Positions 54,440-62,028 of a stretch of 64,000 bases of DNA are shown piece after piece. Source of the stretch: Gemmatimonadaceae bacterium (GTDB lineage: Bacteria > Gemmatimonadota > Gemmatimonadetes > Gemmatimonadales > Gemmatimonadaceae); contig JAICOJ010000001.1 in assembly GCA_025930755.1 (NCBI GenBank), positions 1-64,000 of the forward strand. The letters run 5' to 3'. The notes under the pieces are model-generated. The model did not search any database and was not told the DNA's origin. It saw only the letters and a list, made by a program, of their open reading frames with translations. The position numbers were made by a program, and so were the translations under genes. Numbering within the stretch: the stretch's first letter is position 1; every line of letters starts with the position of its first letter.

Positions 54440-56886
54440 CGCGCAGGCTTCGCATCATCTCCCTGCTCATTCCCGCGATCGTGCTGGGGGGCGTGCTCGC
54501 CGCGTTCGGCTTCGTCGTCGTGCGCCTCTATCATTCGGCGTACGATCAGCGCGCGAGGGGCCCACTGCTGTACCACGCGCTGGAGGAGGAGCTCGCCGCC
54601 GGTCTCGAGCCGAACGACAGCTCGCTGCGACGCGCCATTATCGTGAACGAGGACTCCGTGCGGCTGCGGCGCCGCGGCGCGTTCCTGACGGTCCGGTTCG
54701 ATACCCTCGCCATCATCGACACGACGCAATCCCCGTCGCTTCGTGAGGGAGGGTTTGTCGCCGACCACGTCCATCGGTACAACACGATCCAGCGCCGCCG
54801 GGTGAGAGACGTCCGGGATCGCTTCGCACGGCGGGGCGCGAGTCTCGGGCCACTCGTGGATCTTCGCGAGAAGGAAAACCCATCGGTCTTTCGCACGCGC
54901 ATCCGCTTCGTCGACGACTCGTCAGGCGACGGCTACCGCAGCACGCTGAGCTCCCGCGCCGCGACGACGGGGATGCGCGTGGCCTCACCCTTCGAGTCGA
55001 GGCGGGAAGTGATGATCACGGCTCGCCGAGCCACCGAGCGATTCGCGTTCGTGGGGCTGGACACGACGGTCACCCTCACCGGCAAAGGTACGACGCCGGG
55101 CGGGCGTCGCGGATGCGCGTTTCTGGTTCGCGAAGATTCGACGGGCATTCAGTGCCGGAAGCCAGGCGCCGCGCGCCCAGAGATCCTGATGTCGCTCGAT
55201 CGCCAGGGCCATCCCGGATCGCTGCGGATGTTCCGCCGCGACAGTGTCTTCTATGACGGGAAGCTCGTGCCTCACGGGCGACAGTTGTCGATTCGCCGAG
55301 GCGGCCTCCTCCGTCTTCCGTCGCGCATTCTCGGTCAACCGGGCGAGCCCATGGCGCTCGAGCAGACGGTGTCGGGTATTCTCGCCGGTACGCAGTGGGT
55401 GAACGGGCGCGTCGTGTGGCGACAGAATGCCGATTGGGACACGCCCATCGCGCGACAGCTGGTATCGGCGAGCGGATTCGGACTGATGTCGGCTCTGTCG
55501 ACCCCTCGCGTCGTGCCGCTGAGCCTGGATGAGCAGCTCTCGCGAGAGCTGCAAGCGGAGCTCGAAGCCTTCATCGCGGCGCAGCCGCAAGCGCGCGACC
55601 TGTCGTTCGCCGTCGGTGTCATCGCGAATCTCGCCACCGGGGAGATTCTCGCCGCTCCCGAGGTGAATCATCGGTACGCCGACGCACCGAGCAGCGTGCT
55701 GCGGAGCGTCAACGTCGGTTCAGCCATCAAGCCCCTGCTCGCCGCGGCGACCCTCGTGTCGTTTCCGGAGCTGGCATCACTTCAGATACGCAACCCCGGT
55801 GGCAGAGTGAGCGAGCTGTGGGGGTATCGGCTGTCGAGCGACTTCGAGACGGGCAGTCGGTGTGCCCCGGGATGGATCGACCTGCGGCGTTTCCTCGAGT
55901 GCTCGAGCAACGTGTATTCGGCGAGCCTCGTCAGTGCCGGGCTTCAGCCGAGGACGAATGGCCGCGTCGCGCTCGAATACCGCGACGGTGCGCCGTATCG
56001 ACTCGGCAGTCGGGAAGAAGCGGGGCGGCAGCCGCGGATTCCGCTCGAGCCCGATCTCGCGATTCACCCGGAGTCGTTGTTCGCGAGTGCGCTGTCACAC
56101 GGGCTCGACGATCTCTTTGGCATCACCACATCGCTCGAGGAGGCGAGTGTGGATCATGGAGACTCGACGGTGTGGGAGGGACTCAGCGACGCCGCGGGCA
56201 ATCCGGTGCGCGTGCCAAGCGGCCTCTGGCCCGATCGGTCGCGCGTCGGACTGGCGTATCAGGGACGTCGCTCGACGCTTCGACGCCTTGCCGCGGTTGC
56301 GATCGGGGCGGGGGAGGCGCGGCTCACGCCGATCGATCTCACCCAGGCGTTCGGGCGGCTCGTGAGTGATCGGACGGTGGTGCTGCGCTTCGTACCAGCC
56401 GACACCGGGGCAGCTCCCTGGTCGGATCACGGCCTGCGATCTCAGCGCTGGTACTCGACGTTCATGGCTGGGCTGCGCGGTGTCGGCGAGACGGGAACGG
56501 CGGCAGGCACCGGGTCCATCGTGAGGCGCATCCTGGGACCTAACGTGGCTTTCTTCGGGAAGACGGGCACGCTCAACGCCGCGGCGTCGTCATTGCGCAG
56601 ATCCCCGGACACGGTGGTGACGGTCGACCCGGTCGTCGCGACGACGCTGGTGTTCGCGGTCGGGACTGCGTCGAGGAATGGAAGCGCGGCGCTTGGCTGC
56701 GGCTTCGTCGGTACGATCTATTTCCGGCTCAATCGCGAGGTCGAGCGCGTGGAGCCGCTCGCGACTACGTTCGCGAACCAGAAGCTGTGGCCGGTGCTTC
56801 GAAAGCACTGGGGCAGGCTCGGAGTCTGCCCTGCCCAACGACCTGCTCGTGCATCGAACGTCCGGTTCACGGCGTCGCGGCCGTAG
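54436..56886 (+). CDS. Penicillin-binding transpeptidase, partner of the SEDS protein
   Basis: The 816-aa class B PBP-like protein has one N-terminal membrane helix (~8-30), a long divergent pedestal (~40-380), and a transpeptidase domain with all three motifs: Ser429-A-I-Lys432, Ser490-Ser-Asn492 and Lys709-Thr-Gly-Thr. SEDS and class B PBPs form synthase pairs, and translational coupling (ATGA) supports that here. The pedestal is unlike that of classical PBP2/PBP3. Confidence 0.88.
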   Translation: MTRRLRIISLLIPAIVLGGVLAAFGFVVVRLYHSAYDQRARGPLLYHALEEELAAGLEPNDSSLRRAIIVNEDSVRLRRRGAFLTVRFDTLAIIDTTQSPSLREGGFVADHVHRYNTIQRRRVRDVRDRFARRGASLGPLVDLREKENPSVFRTRIRFVDDSSGDGYRSTLSSRAATTGMRVASPFESRREVMITARRATERFAFVGLDTTVTLTGKGTTPGGRRGCAFLVREDSTGIQCRKPGAARPEILMSLDRQGHPGSLRMFRRDSVFYDGKLVPHGRQLSIRRGGLLRLPSRILGQPGEPMALEQTVSGILAGTQWVNGRVVWRQNADWDTPIARQLVSASGFGLMSALSTPRVVPLSLDEQLSRELQAELEAFIAAQPQARDLSFAVGVIANLATGEILAAPEVNHRYADAPSSVLRSVNVGSAIKPLLAAATLVSFPELASLQIRNPGGRVSELWGYRLSSDFETGSRCAPGWIDLRRFLECSSNVYSASLVSAGLQPRTNGRVALEYRDGAPYRLGSREEAGRQPRIPLEPDLAIHPESLFASALSHGLDDLFGITTSLEEASVDHGDSTVWEGLSDAAGNPVRVPSGLWPDRSRVGLAYQGRRSTLRRLAAVAIGAGEARLTPIDLTQAFGRLVSDRTVVLRFVPADTGAAPWSDHGLRSQRWYSTFMAGLRGVGETGTAAGTGSIVRRILGPNVAFFGKTGTLNAAASSLRRSPDTVVTVDPVVATTLVFAVGTASRNGSAALGCGFVGTIYFRLNREVERVEPLATTFANQKLWPVLRKHWGRLGVCPAQRPARASNVRFTASRP

Positions 56887-56922
56887 CGCGGTCGTGTGAT
56901 GGACGAGGCATTCCTTCGCCGG

Positions 56923-57270
56923 CTACTCGCTGCGCGGTAGCGAATCGGGAACGATATCGCGGTCCTCGCTCGATGGCGGTACGCCCCAGAGCCGCAGGGG
57001 CCCCATTCCCCCCGAGCGCTCGAGGGAGAACGACGTCCAGCCGTTCGTTTCGGCGGCGGAGCGATTCGCGGCCAATCGGTCTTGGACGGCTTCGTGTGCG
57101 GCCCTGCTGTCGCCCGGCGCCCCACGGCGCGCAATCGCGTCGAACCGGCTGTACAGGGTTTGAAGCGAAACCATGTGCTGCGACATAAGCGGCCTCAGGG
57201 GGAGAAGGAATTCGAGCTCCATCCGGCGCCAGTGAGCGTGTTCCGTACGCCAGGGCATCGCGCTCTTCAT
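56923..57270 (-). CDS. Hypothetical protein coupled to ompA
   Basis: The 115-aa protein is helical and basic in its first half (WRRMELEFLLPLRPLMSQHM) and ends in an acidic tail. ATG 57270 overlaps the stop of the OmpA gene by 4 nt, so it should be translated from the same mRNA. No signal peptide or known domain is recognised. It converges with the PBP gene. Confidence 0.55.
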   Translation of the reverse strand: MKSAMPWRTEHAHWRRMELEFLLPLRPLMSQHMVSLQTLYSRFDAIARRGAPGDSRAAHEAVQDRLAANRSAAETNGWTSFSLERSGGMGPLRLWGVPPSSEDRDIVPDSLPRSE

Positions 57271-58418
57271 TGCATCCTCGATTCGATGCGGTCGGCACCC
57301 GCGACGATCACGAACTCGGCGCGCCGGTTCTGCCAGAGACAGGATTCGTGGCGGTCCTCGCAGATGGGACGCCACGAGCTGAAGCCCACTGCATCGATGC
57401 GGTCGGAGGCGATTCCGTGTGCGGTCAACCACCGCTTCGCCGCCTCGGCGCGTGTCCAGGCAAGCGTGGTGTTGCTCGCGCTCGAGCCACGGACATCCGC
57501 CTGCCCCTCGATCCGGATCCGCAACTCAGGGATCTCGCGGAGCAGACCGAGCTTCGTGTTCAACGTCGTAACAGCGTCCGGACGGAGTTCCGCGCTGCCC
57601 ACATCGAAATGAATGGCCATGCTCATCCGATCATGCATCTCGATCGCCCGGAGGGCGGCGATGCGCGGGACGCTACCGCCGGTGATCGAGTCCTGTCGAG
57701 AGCCCGCGTCGCTCGCGGCGCGGTCGGTTTCGAGTCGCATGATCGCGACCGGATTCGATTCGCGCAGAGGCGGCATCGGGATGGGATATACCGTCGCCAG
57801 CTCTCCGCGGCTGATGGTGATCCGATCGCTGGGCACGCTCGCCGTCGGCAGCATCCAGCTGAGCCCCAGGCGAAATCCCCAGTTGGAGTGCCGACGGAGC
57901 GTGTCGCCACCGTTGATGTACTCGCGCGTGCCATCGACACGGAGTGCCGCGGAACGGCCGAAGGGCAGGCGGACGCCGGCGGTCAGGCTCGTGCCCCACG
58001 CGTCATACGATCCGTAGTCGTTATGCACGGCCCCGCCACCCAGCAACAGCTGATTGGACCCCACCGGCAGGTTGTACGTGAGGTCCACGAGGAACGGCAT
58101 GATGTTCCGGGCCTCGGATCCGGCCACGCGATCGACCCGCGTGAACCCCACGCCCGCTTCCAGTTCCCATCGCGGATGGAGGAAATAGCCTAACCGGAAC
58201 CCGCCGCCGACACCGGACTCGAGGTTGGTGGCCGGTGCGAAGTCGGTGAACCGACCAAAGGTGTTGAGCTCCAAGGTCCGCATCCCCAGCGGTTGGGCGA
58301 ATGCGGGGAACGCGAGGATGGCCGTGAGAAGGAGCCCGACGGTCGCAATCTTCACCAGCAAGGTGAGGATGGCCCTGACGCCCAGCGTCGGCTGATCGTG
58401 AACGACCGCGTGATTCAT
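57267..58418 (-). CDS. OmpA-family outer-membrane protein
   Basis: The 383-aa protein has a signal peptide (ILAFPAFAQ), an N-terminal eight-stranded β-barrel-like domain (~40-200, VGGGFRLGYFLHPRWELEAGVGF), a linker, and a C-terminal OmpA peptidoglycan-binding domain (IHFDVGSAELRPDAVTTL, IRIEGQADVRGSS, LAWTRAEAAKRWL, WQNRRAEFVIV). GAGGAGC precedes ATG 58418. It anchors the outer membrane to the cell wall. Confidence 0.93.
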   Translation of the reverse strand: MNHAVVHDQPTLGVRAILTLLVKIATVGLLLTAILAFPAFAQPLGMRTLELNTFGRFTDFAPATNLESGVGGGFRLGYFLHPRWELEAGVGFTRVDRVAGSEARNIMPFLVDLTYNLPVGSNQLLLGGGAVHNDYGSYDAWGTSLTAGVRLPFGRSAALRVDGTREYINGGDTLRRHSNWGFRLGLSWMLPTASVPSDRITISRGELATVYPIPMPPLRESNPVAIMRLETDRAASDAGSRQDSITGGSVPRIAALRAIEMHDRMSMAIHFDVGSAELRPDAVTTLNTKLGLLREIPELRIRIEGQADVRGSSASNTTLAWTRAEAAKRWLTAHGIASDRIDAVGFSSWRPICEDRHESCLWQNRRAEFVIVAGADRIESRMQ

Positions 58419-58518
58419 GACTGCTCCTCGGGCGACGATACTGCGCCGAGGCGACCATTCGGCGGGGGACGCGTTCGCAGGTCGGGGTCGCGTTGTCTGT
58501 ACAGCAGTTGCCCAATTG

Positions 58519-58546
58519 ATTATATAGCTGTGTCTGGCAATGTCAA
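58519..58546 (-). promoter_or_regulatory. Consensus σ70 promoter of ompA
   Basis: On the minus strand TTGACA (58546-58541) and TATAAT (58524-58519) are separated by 16 nt. The predicted transcript would start near 58512, giving a 5' leader of ~94 nt. Both hexamers are perfect consensus. Confidence 0.75.
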
Positions 58547-58567
58547 TAGCATGTTCATATAAACTGA

Positions 58568-58598
58568 TTGACATAGCCTGAACAAACATCCATGTTTG
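58568..58598 (+). promoter_or_regulatory. Promoter and operator palindrome of the MerR/B12 gene
   Basis: TTGACA (58568-58573) is followed after 17 nt by CATGTT. The perfect palindrome CAAACAT-CC-ATGTTTG (58583-58598) covers this -10 region and ends 6 nt before the ATG. Transcription from here would give an almost leaderless mRNA, and the palindrome is a likely autoregulatory operator. Confidence 0.65.
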
Positions 58599-58604
58599 AT
58601 ACCC

Positions 58605-59573
58605 ATGACCGGTATTGCTGACCTCCAGGTAGGCAGGCACCCGATAGGGGTAGTCGCCGAGCGAACGGGGCTGTCGCCCGATCTCCTGCGTGTCTGGGAG
58701 CGTCGGTATCGCGCGGTCGAGCCCTCTCGTGCGGCCGACGGGCAGCGGTTGTACTCGGACGCTGACGTCGAGCGACTCCGGTTGCTCCGGCTCGCGACGC
58801 TGGCGGGGCGCGGCATCCGGCAGGTGGCGCAGCTCGGAACCGGCGAGCTCACGCAAATGGTTCGGGAGGACGAAGCGGCACGTCAGCGCGCCGTGCGATG
58901 GGAGGAGCGGGCGATGCCGGCGTCCGTGGGAGAGGACGTCGAGCGCGCGCTCGAGCTCGCGCGAGCGGTGGACGCATCGGCGCTGGACAGTCTTCTGCGC
59001 CGGACGGCCGCGGCGCTCGGCGTGCCGGTCTTTCTCGATGGGCTCGTGGCGCCGATGCTGCGGCGCCTGGGGGAAGAGGGGGAGGCGGGCCGCCTGGCCG
59101 TGGCGCAGGAGCATCTCGCGACGGCGATCATACAGCGCGTGCTCGAGGGGATCATCCACTTTCTCGTGGCGCCGCACGGCGCACCGAACCTCCTGCTCGC
59201 GACCCTCGCCGGCGATACGCACAAAATGGGAACCTTGCTGGCGGCCACGGCGGCTGCCGCCGAGGGGTGGCGCGTGACGTATCTCGCTCCCGACCTGCCG
59301 GCGGACGAAATCGCAACGGCTGCGGTGGCGGCGCGAGCGCGCGTCGTCGGCGTGAGCATCGCGCGGCTTGCCGAGCGCGAGCAGGTACTGGCGGGGCTTC
59401 GCACACTGCGGACTGGGCTACCCGCCTCGGTGCCGCTGCTGGCGAGTGGCGCCGGCGCGGTGGATCTCGCGCCGGAGCTCGATGGCCAGGGCATCCACAT
59501 CGTCGCGAATCTCGCCGAGCTTCGCACCGCCCTCCGGAAAGGGACGATCTGGCCTAACGACGGACGGCGATAG
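58605..59573 (+). CDS. MerR-family regulator with B12-binding domain (CarH/LitR-like)
   Basis: The 322-aa protein has a MerR winged helix (IGVVAERTGLSPDLLRVWERRY), a helical B12-cap domain and a cobalamin-binding domain with DTHKMG (Asp204, His206, Gly209; canonical DxHxxG). The CarH cap pair Glu-His (Glu169-His170) is present, but the Trp about ten residues before it is absent. It may be a light- or B12-responsive repressor, but CarH photochemistry is not assured. Confidence 0.88.
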   Translation: MTGIADLQVGRHPIGVVAERTGLSPDLLRVWERRYRAVEPSRAADGQRLYSDADVERLRLLRLATLAGRGIRQVAQLGTGELTQMVREDEAARQRAVRWEERAMPASVGEDVERALELARAVDASALDSLLRRTAAALGVPVFLDGLVAPMLRRLGEEGEAGRLAVAQEHLATAIIQRVLEGIIHFLVAPHGAPNLLLATLAGDTHKMGTLLAATAAAAEGWRVTYLAPDLPADEIATAAVAARARVVGVSIARLAEREQVLAGLRTLRTGLPASVPLLASGAGAVDLAPELDGQGIHIVANLAELRTALRKGTIWPNDGRR

Positions 59574-59597
59574 CCGCGGGGCGGTGCGGATGAACGA

Positions 59598-59627
59598 GAC
59601 GGCGCGGGGCTCTCGCCCCGCGCCGTC
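59598..59627. terminator. Bidirectional hairpin terminator
   Basis: GACGGCGCGGGGC-TCTC-GCCCCGCGCCGTC is a perfect 13-bp stem with a 4-nt loop between the convergent MerR and Hsp20 genes. No T-tract is present. Unlike the repeat elements, it has no heptamer units. Confidence 0.75.
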
Positions 59628-59670
59628 CATCTATCCCCGCATTGTGACGCGGTGGTTATGCCACCAGCGT

Positions 59671-60192
59671 TTACTTCGTGGTGCGCGTCTTCGCGACCGC
59701 TGTCGGCGCGTCCGGTCGGGCCTCGCCACGACCGGTGGTCAGCTGGCCGCCATTCTTGCCGTGGGCGACCGTTCTCACCTGGATCGTCCTGGGCTGGGGC
59801 ATGGCCGACTTCGGGATGCGCACCTGGAGCAGGCCGTTGTCGACATCTGCCTGGATCTTGTCGATCTCGACACCCTCCGGCAGCTGGAAGCGGCGGGTGA
59901 ACGAGCCATAGCCGCGCTCGACGAGATGGTACCGTCCCTCGTCCTTCCACTCTTCGCTCCGCTCGCCGCGGATCGTGAGCACGCCGTTCTCGGTCGTGAC
60001 GTCGATGTCACTGGCGTCGTTTCCGGCGATCTCGACGGCGAAGTTCAGCTCGCGATCGGTCTCCCGGATGTCGACGAGCGGGGTCCACTCGCTCTGATCG
60101 GCTTTGCCCTGCGTGACGGCGCCTTCGAAGAGTCGGTAGAGCTCGCGCTGCAGGCCGAGCGTCGGGGTGGTCATGGCTGGTGTATACAACAT
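59671..60192 (-). CDS. Hsp20/α-crystallin small heat-shock protein
   Basis: The 173-aa protein has an α-crystallin domain: PLVDIRETDRELNFAVEIAG, NGVLTIRGERSEE, FTRRFQLPEGVEIDKIQA, NGLLQVRIPK. These chaperones hold unfolding proteins under stress. ATG 60192 with AGAGGC upstream is chosen; the open frame continues further but overlaps the promoter. A long basic tail follows the domain. Confidence 0.93.
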   Translation of the reverse strand: MLYTPAMTTPTLGLQRELYRLFEGAVTQGKADQSEWTPLVDIRETDRELNFAVEIAGNDASDIDVTTENGVLTIRGERSEEWKDEGRYHLVERGYGSFTRRFQLPEGVEIDKIQADVDNGLLQVRIPKSAMPQPRTIQVRTVAHGKNGGQLTTGRGEARPDAPTAVAKTRTTK

Positions 60193-60272
60193 GTAGCCTC
60201 TTGTATTTCGAGGGCCCTTCCTTCGATTTCGCTGGACAGTCGGGCCCTGATGGCTCCCAGGTATGTGGTAAA

Positions 60273-60301
60273 ATGATAGCATGGCGAAGCCGAATTGTCA
60301 A
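60273..60301 (-). promoter_or_regulatory. Promoter of the hsp20 gene
   Basis: On the minus strand TTGACA (60301-60296) and TATCAT (60278-60273) are separated by 17 nt, a near-consensus housekeeping promoter, ~75 nt upstream of the start codon. No CIRCE element is visible. Confidence 0.72.
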
Positions 60302-60321
60302 TGGTCTGTCCAAGACAATGC

Positions 60322-60337
60322 CATAACATGGGTTATG
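60322..60337. promoter_or_regulatory. CATAAC-N4-GTTATG palindrome between hsp20 and fasciclin genes
   Basis: This perfect inverted repeat has half-sites similar to those at the ArsR gene (ATAAC/GTTAT) and lies between divergent promoters. It may be an operator for either gene. Confidence 0.45.
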
Positions 60338-60375
60338 CAGGAAGTTGGCGTCAAGGCTTTGTCCACGTCAATTGA

Positions 60376-60404
60376 TTGACATGGATGCCTCTCTACCGTA
60401 GCTT
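60376..60404 (+). promoter_or_regulatory. Promoter of the fasciclin gene
   Basis: TTGACA (60376-60381) and TAGCTT (60399-60404) are separated by 17 nt, 77 nt upstream of ATG 60481. The -10 is weak. Confidence 0.5.
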
Positions 60405-60480
60405 CAAGGTCGATATGCAGGGCGGCGTTGGAGCCTGTCGTCCCCGCAGCCAGCAACACGGCTTCGAAGGAGCGACTCAA

Positions 60481-61008
60481 ATGAAAGCCTCATACGCCGA
60501 GAAGGTCGTACTCTCGCCCCCGACGCCGGATCGTCTCGAGTCGCAGTCCCCACGCGACGCACAAAAACGCGCCGACGCAGCGCGCCTGCCTCGCTGGGGT
60601 CCCAAAGCGAATGTCCTCGAGGCGGTCGAGTCCGCAGCCGACTTCAAGATCCTCGGGAAAGCGCTCCATGATGCTCACCTCGACGACATGCTGACCGGGA
60701 AAGGGCCGTTCACCCTCTTCGCACCCACCGATGAGGCGTTCGCCAGGATGCCGAGCGCCGATATGCGCACCCTGCTCGCCGATCCGGTGCGACTGCGCTG
60801 CGTGCTCAGCCAACACATCGTCGCGTCGAAGATCAGACCTCCGCGCGAGCGCGTGCCGAACACCGCGACCGCCATTGATGGGGGCAAGCTGACCATGTCC
60901 GTTCGGCAGGGATCGTACAAAGTGAACGAAGCGCAGATCGTGAGGACCAATCTCCGCGCGTGCAACGGCGTGGTCCACGCTCTCGACACACTCCTGCAGC
61001 CGGCGTGA
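60481..61008 (+). CDS. Fasciclin-domain protein
   Basis: The 175-aa protein has a single FAS1 domain (~45-175): NVLEAVESAADFKILGKAL, the H1 motif GPFTLFAPTDEAFARMP, and the H2 motif ACNGVVHALDTLLQP. It lacks a clear signal peptide in the first 45 residues, which is unusual for FAS1 proteins. GGAG is 9 nt before ATG 60481. FAS1 domains mediate adhesion. Confidence 0.9.
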   Translation: MKASYAEKVVLSPPTPDRLESQSPRDAQKRADAARLPRWGPKANVLEAVESAADFKILGKALHDAHLDDMLTGKGPFTLFAPTDEAFARMPSADMRTLLADPVRLRCVLSQHIVASKIRPPRERVPNTATAIDGGKLTMSVRQGSYKVNEAQIVRTNLRACNGVVHALDTLLQPA

Positions 61009-61012
61009 AGCC

Positions 61013-61090
61013 AACGACGACGGGATGATGGTCGGCCGCACCCGGGGCGTCGGCTCCGCCTTCGAGCTGACGCTGCCGCGCGGCGGGTAG
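61013..61090 (+). pseudogene. 3' remnant of a sensor histidine kinase
   Basis: The frame ending at TAG 61090 reads GRTRGVGSAFELTLPRGG, the typical C-terminus of a HATPase domain (G-GS-F-LPR). The rest of a kinase is absent; the fasciclin gene stops 5 nt upstream. It is best read as a deletion remnant. Confidence 0.5.
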
Positions 61091-61109
61091 CCTTCAGTAG
61101 ATTGCGCGC

Positions 61110-61958
61110 GTGCTCCGACAGGCTCGCGCGTTCTCGCTCGTCGTCGTCCTGCTGTGCTCCGCCACGGGTTGCGTCTCACGAACGCGATCCGCGGAGGACC
61201 TCCAGCGCGCCGACACCGTTCGCGTGCTCGTCTACAACATCCATGCGGGGAAGGACGCGAAGGGCATCGACAATCTTCAGCGTGTCGTCGCCCTGATCCG
61301 CGAAGCACGAGCGGACCTCGTTCTCCTCCAGGAGGTCGATCAGGGCACGCACCGGTCGGGAGTCGTCGACCAGCCAGCGGTTCTCGCGGTGGGAAGCGGC
61401 CTTCACGTCGCGTTCGGAAGCGCGCTCGACTACGATGGCGGAAAGTACGGAGTCGCGACGCTGTCGCGCTGGCCGATCACGTTCGATACGCTGTATCGAT
61501 TGCCGGTCGATCCGCCGCAGGAGCGTGCCGGTCGCTCGCGCGAGCCACGCGGGCTACTCCGAGTGGACGTCCTTTCGCCCTACGGGACGATAGTCGTGTT
61601 CAACACGCACATCGACGCCTCTCGCGAAGACACGTGGCGCCGGCAGGAAGCCCGCGTCATCGCGGGCACCGTTACGAGCGTACGGCAGGCACGGCCGCTC
61701 GTCCTGCTCGGCGGGGACATGAACTCGACTCCGGAGAGCGCGGTGCAGCAGATCGTGCGCGAGCCGGGCCTCCGCGATGCGTTCGCGGAGTGTGGTCGTG
61801 GGACGGGCCTCACGTTCCCGGCGGATTCCGCGGTGAAGCGCATCGACTATCTGTACTTGAGTGGGGCAATGCGGTGCGCCCGGGCTGACGTACCAGCGAC
61901 GGTCGTGTCCGATCATCGGCCCCTCACGGTTGACGTGCTGATACCACGCGGCCAATGA
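61110..61958 (+). CDS. Endonuclease/exonuclease/phosphatase-family lipoprotein
   Basis: The 282-aa protein has a lipoprotein signal (LLCSATGC) and the EEP fold motifs RVLVYNIHAGKD, LVLLQEVDQG (metal Glu), VVFNTHID, LLGGDMNSTPES (Asp, Asn) and VVSDHRPLTV (catalytic Asp-His). Members cleave phosphodiesters in lipids, nucleotides or DNA; export suggests an envelope or extracellular substrate. The start is GTG 61110. Confidence 0.87.
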   Translation: MLRQARAFSLVVVLLCSATGCVSRTRSAEDLQRADTVRVLVYNIHAGKDAKGIDNLQRVVALIREARADLVLLQEVDQGTHRSGVVDQPAVLAVGSGLHVAFGSALDYDGGKYGVATLSRWPITFDTLYRLPVDPPQERAGRSREPRGLLRVDVLSPYGTIVVFNTHIDASREDTWRRQEARVIAGTVTSVRQARPLVLLGGDMNSTPESAVQQIVREPGLRDAFAECGRGTGLTFPADSAVKRIDYLYLSGAMRCARADVPATVVSDHRPLTVDVLIPRGQ

Positions 61959-62028
61959 ACGAAAGCGCCAGTCCGTGGCTCCTCGCGCCTGAAGGTTGTG
62001 TTCTGACGCGGTGCGCCTTGCCGCCCGA

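Noticed and set aside
57267-59222. 651-aa version of the OmpA gene
   Set aside because: The upstream part is antisense to the MerR gene and lacks homology; ATG 58418 has GAGGAGC and a signal peptide.
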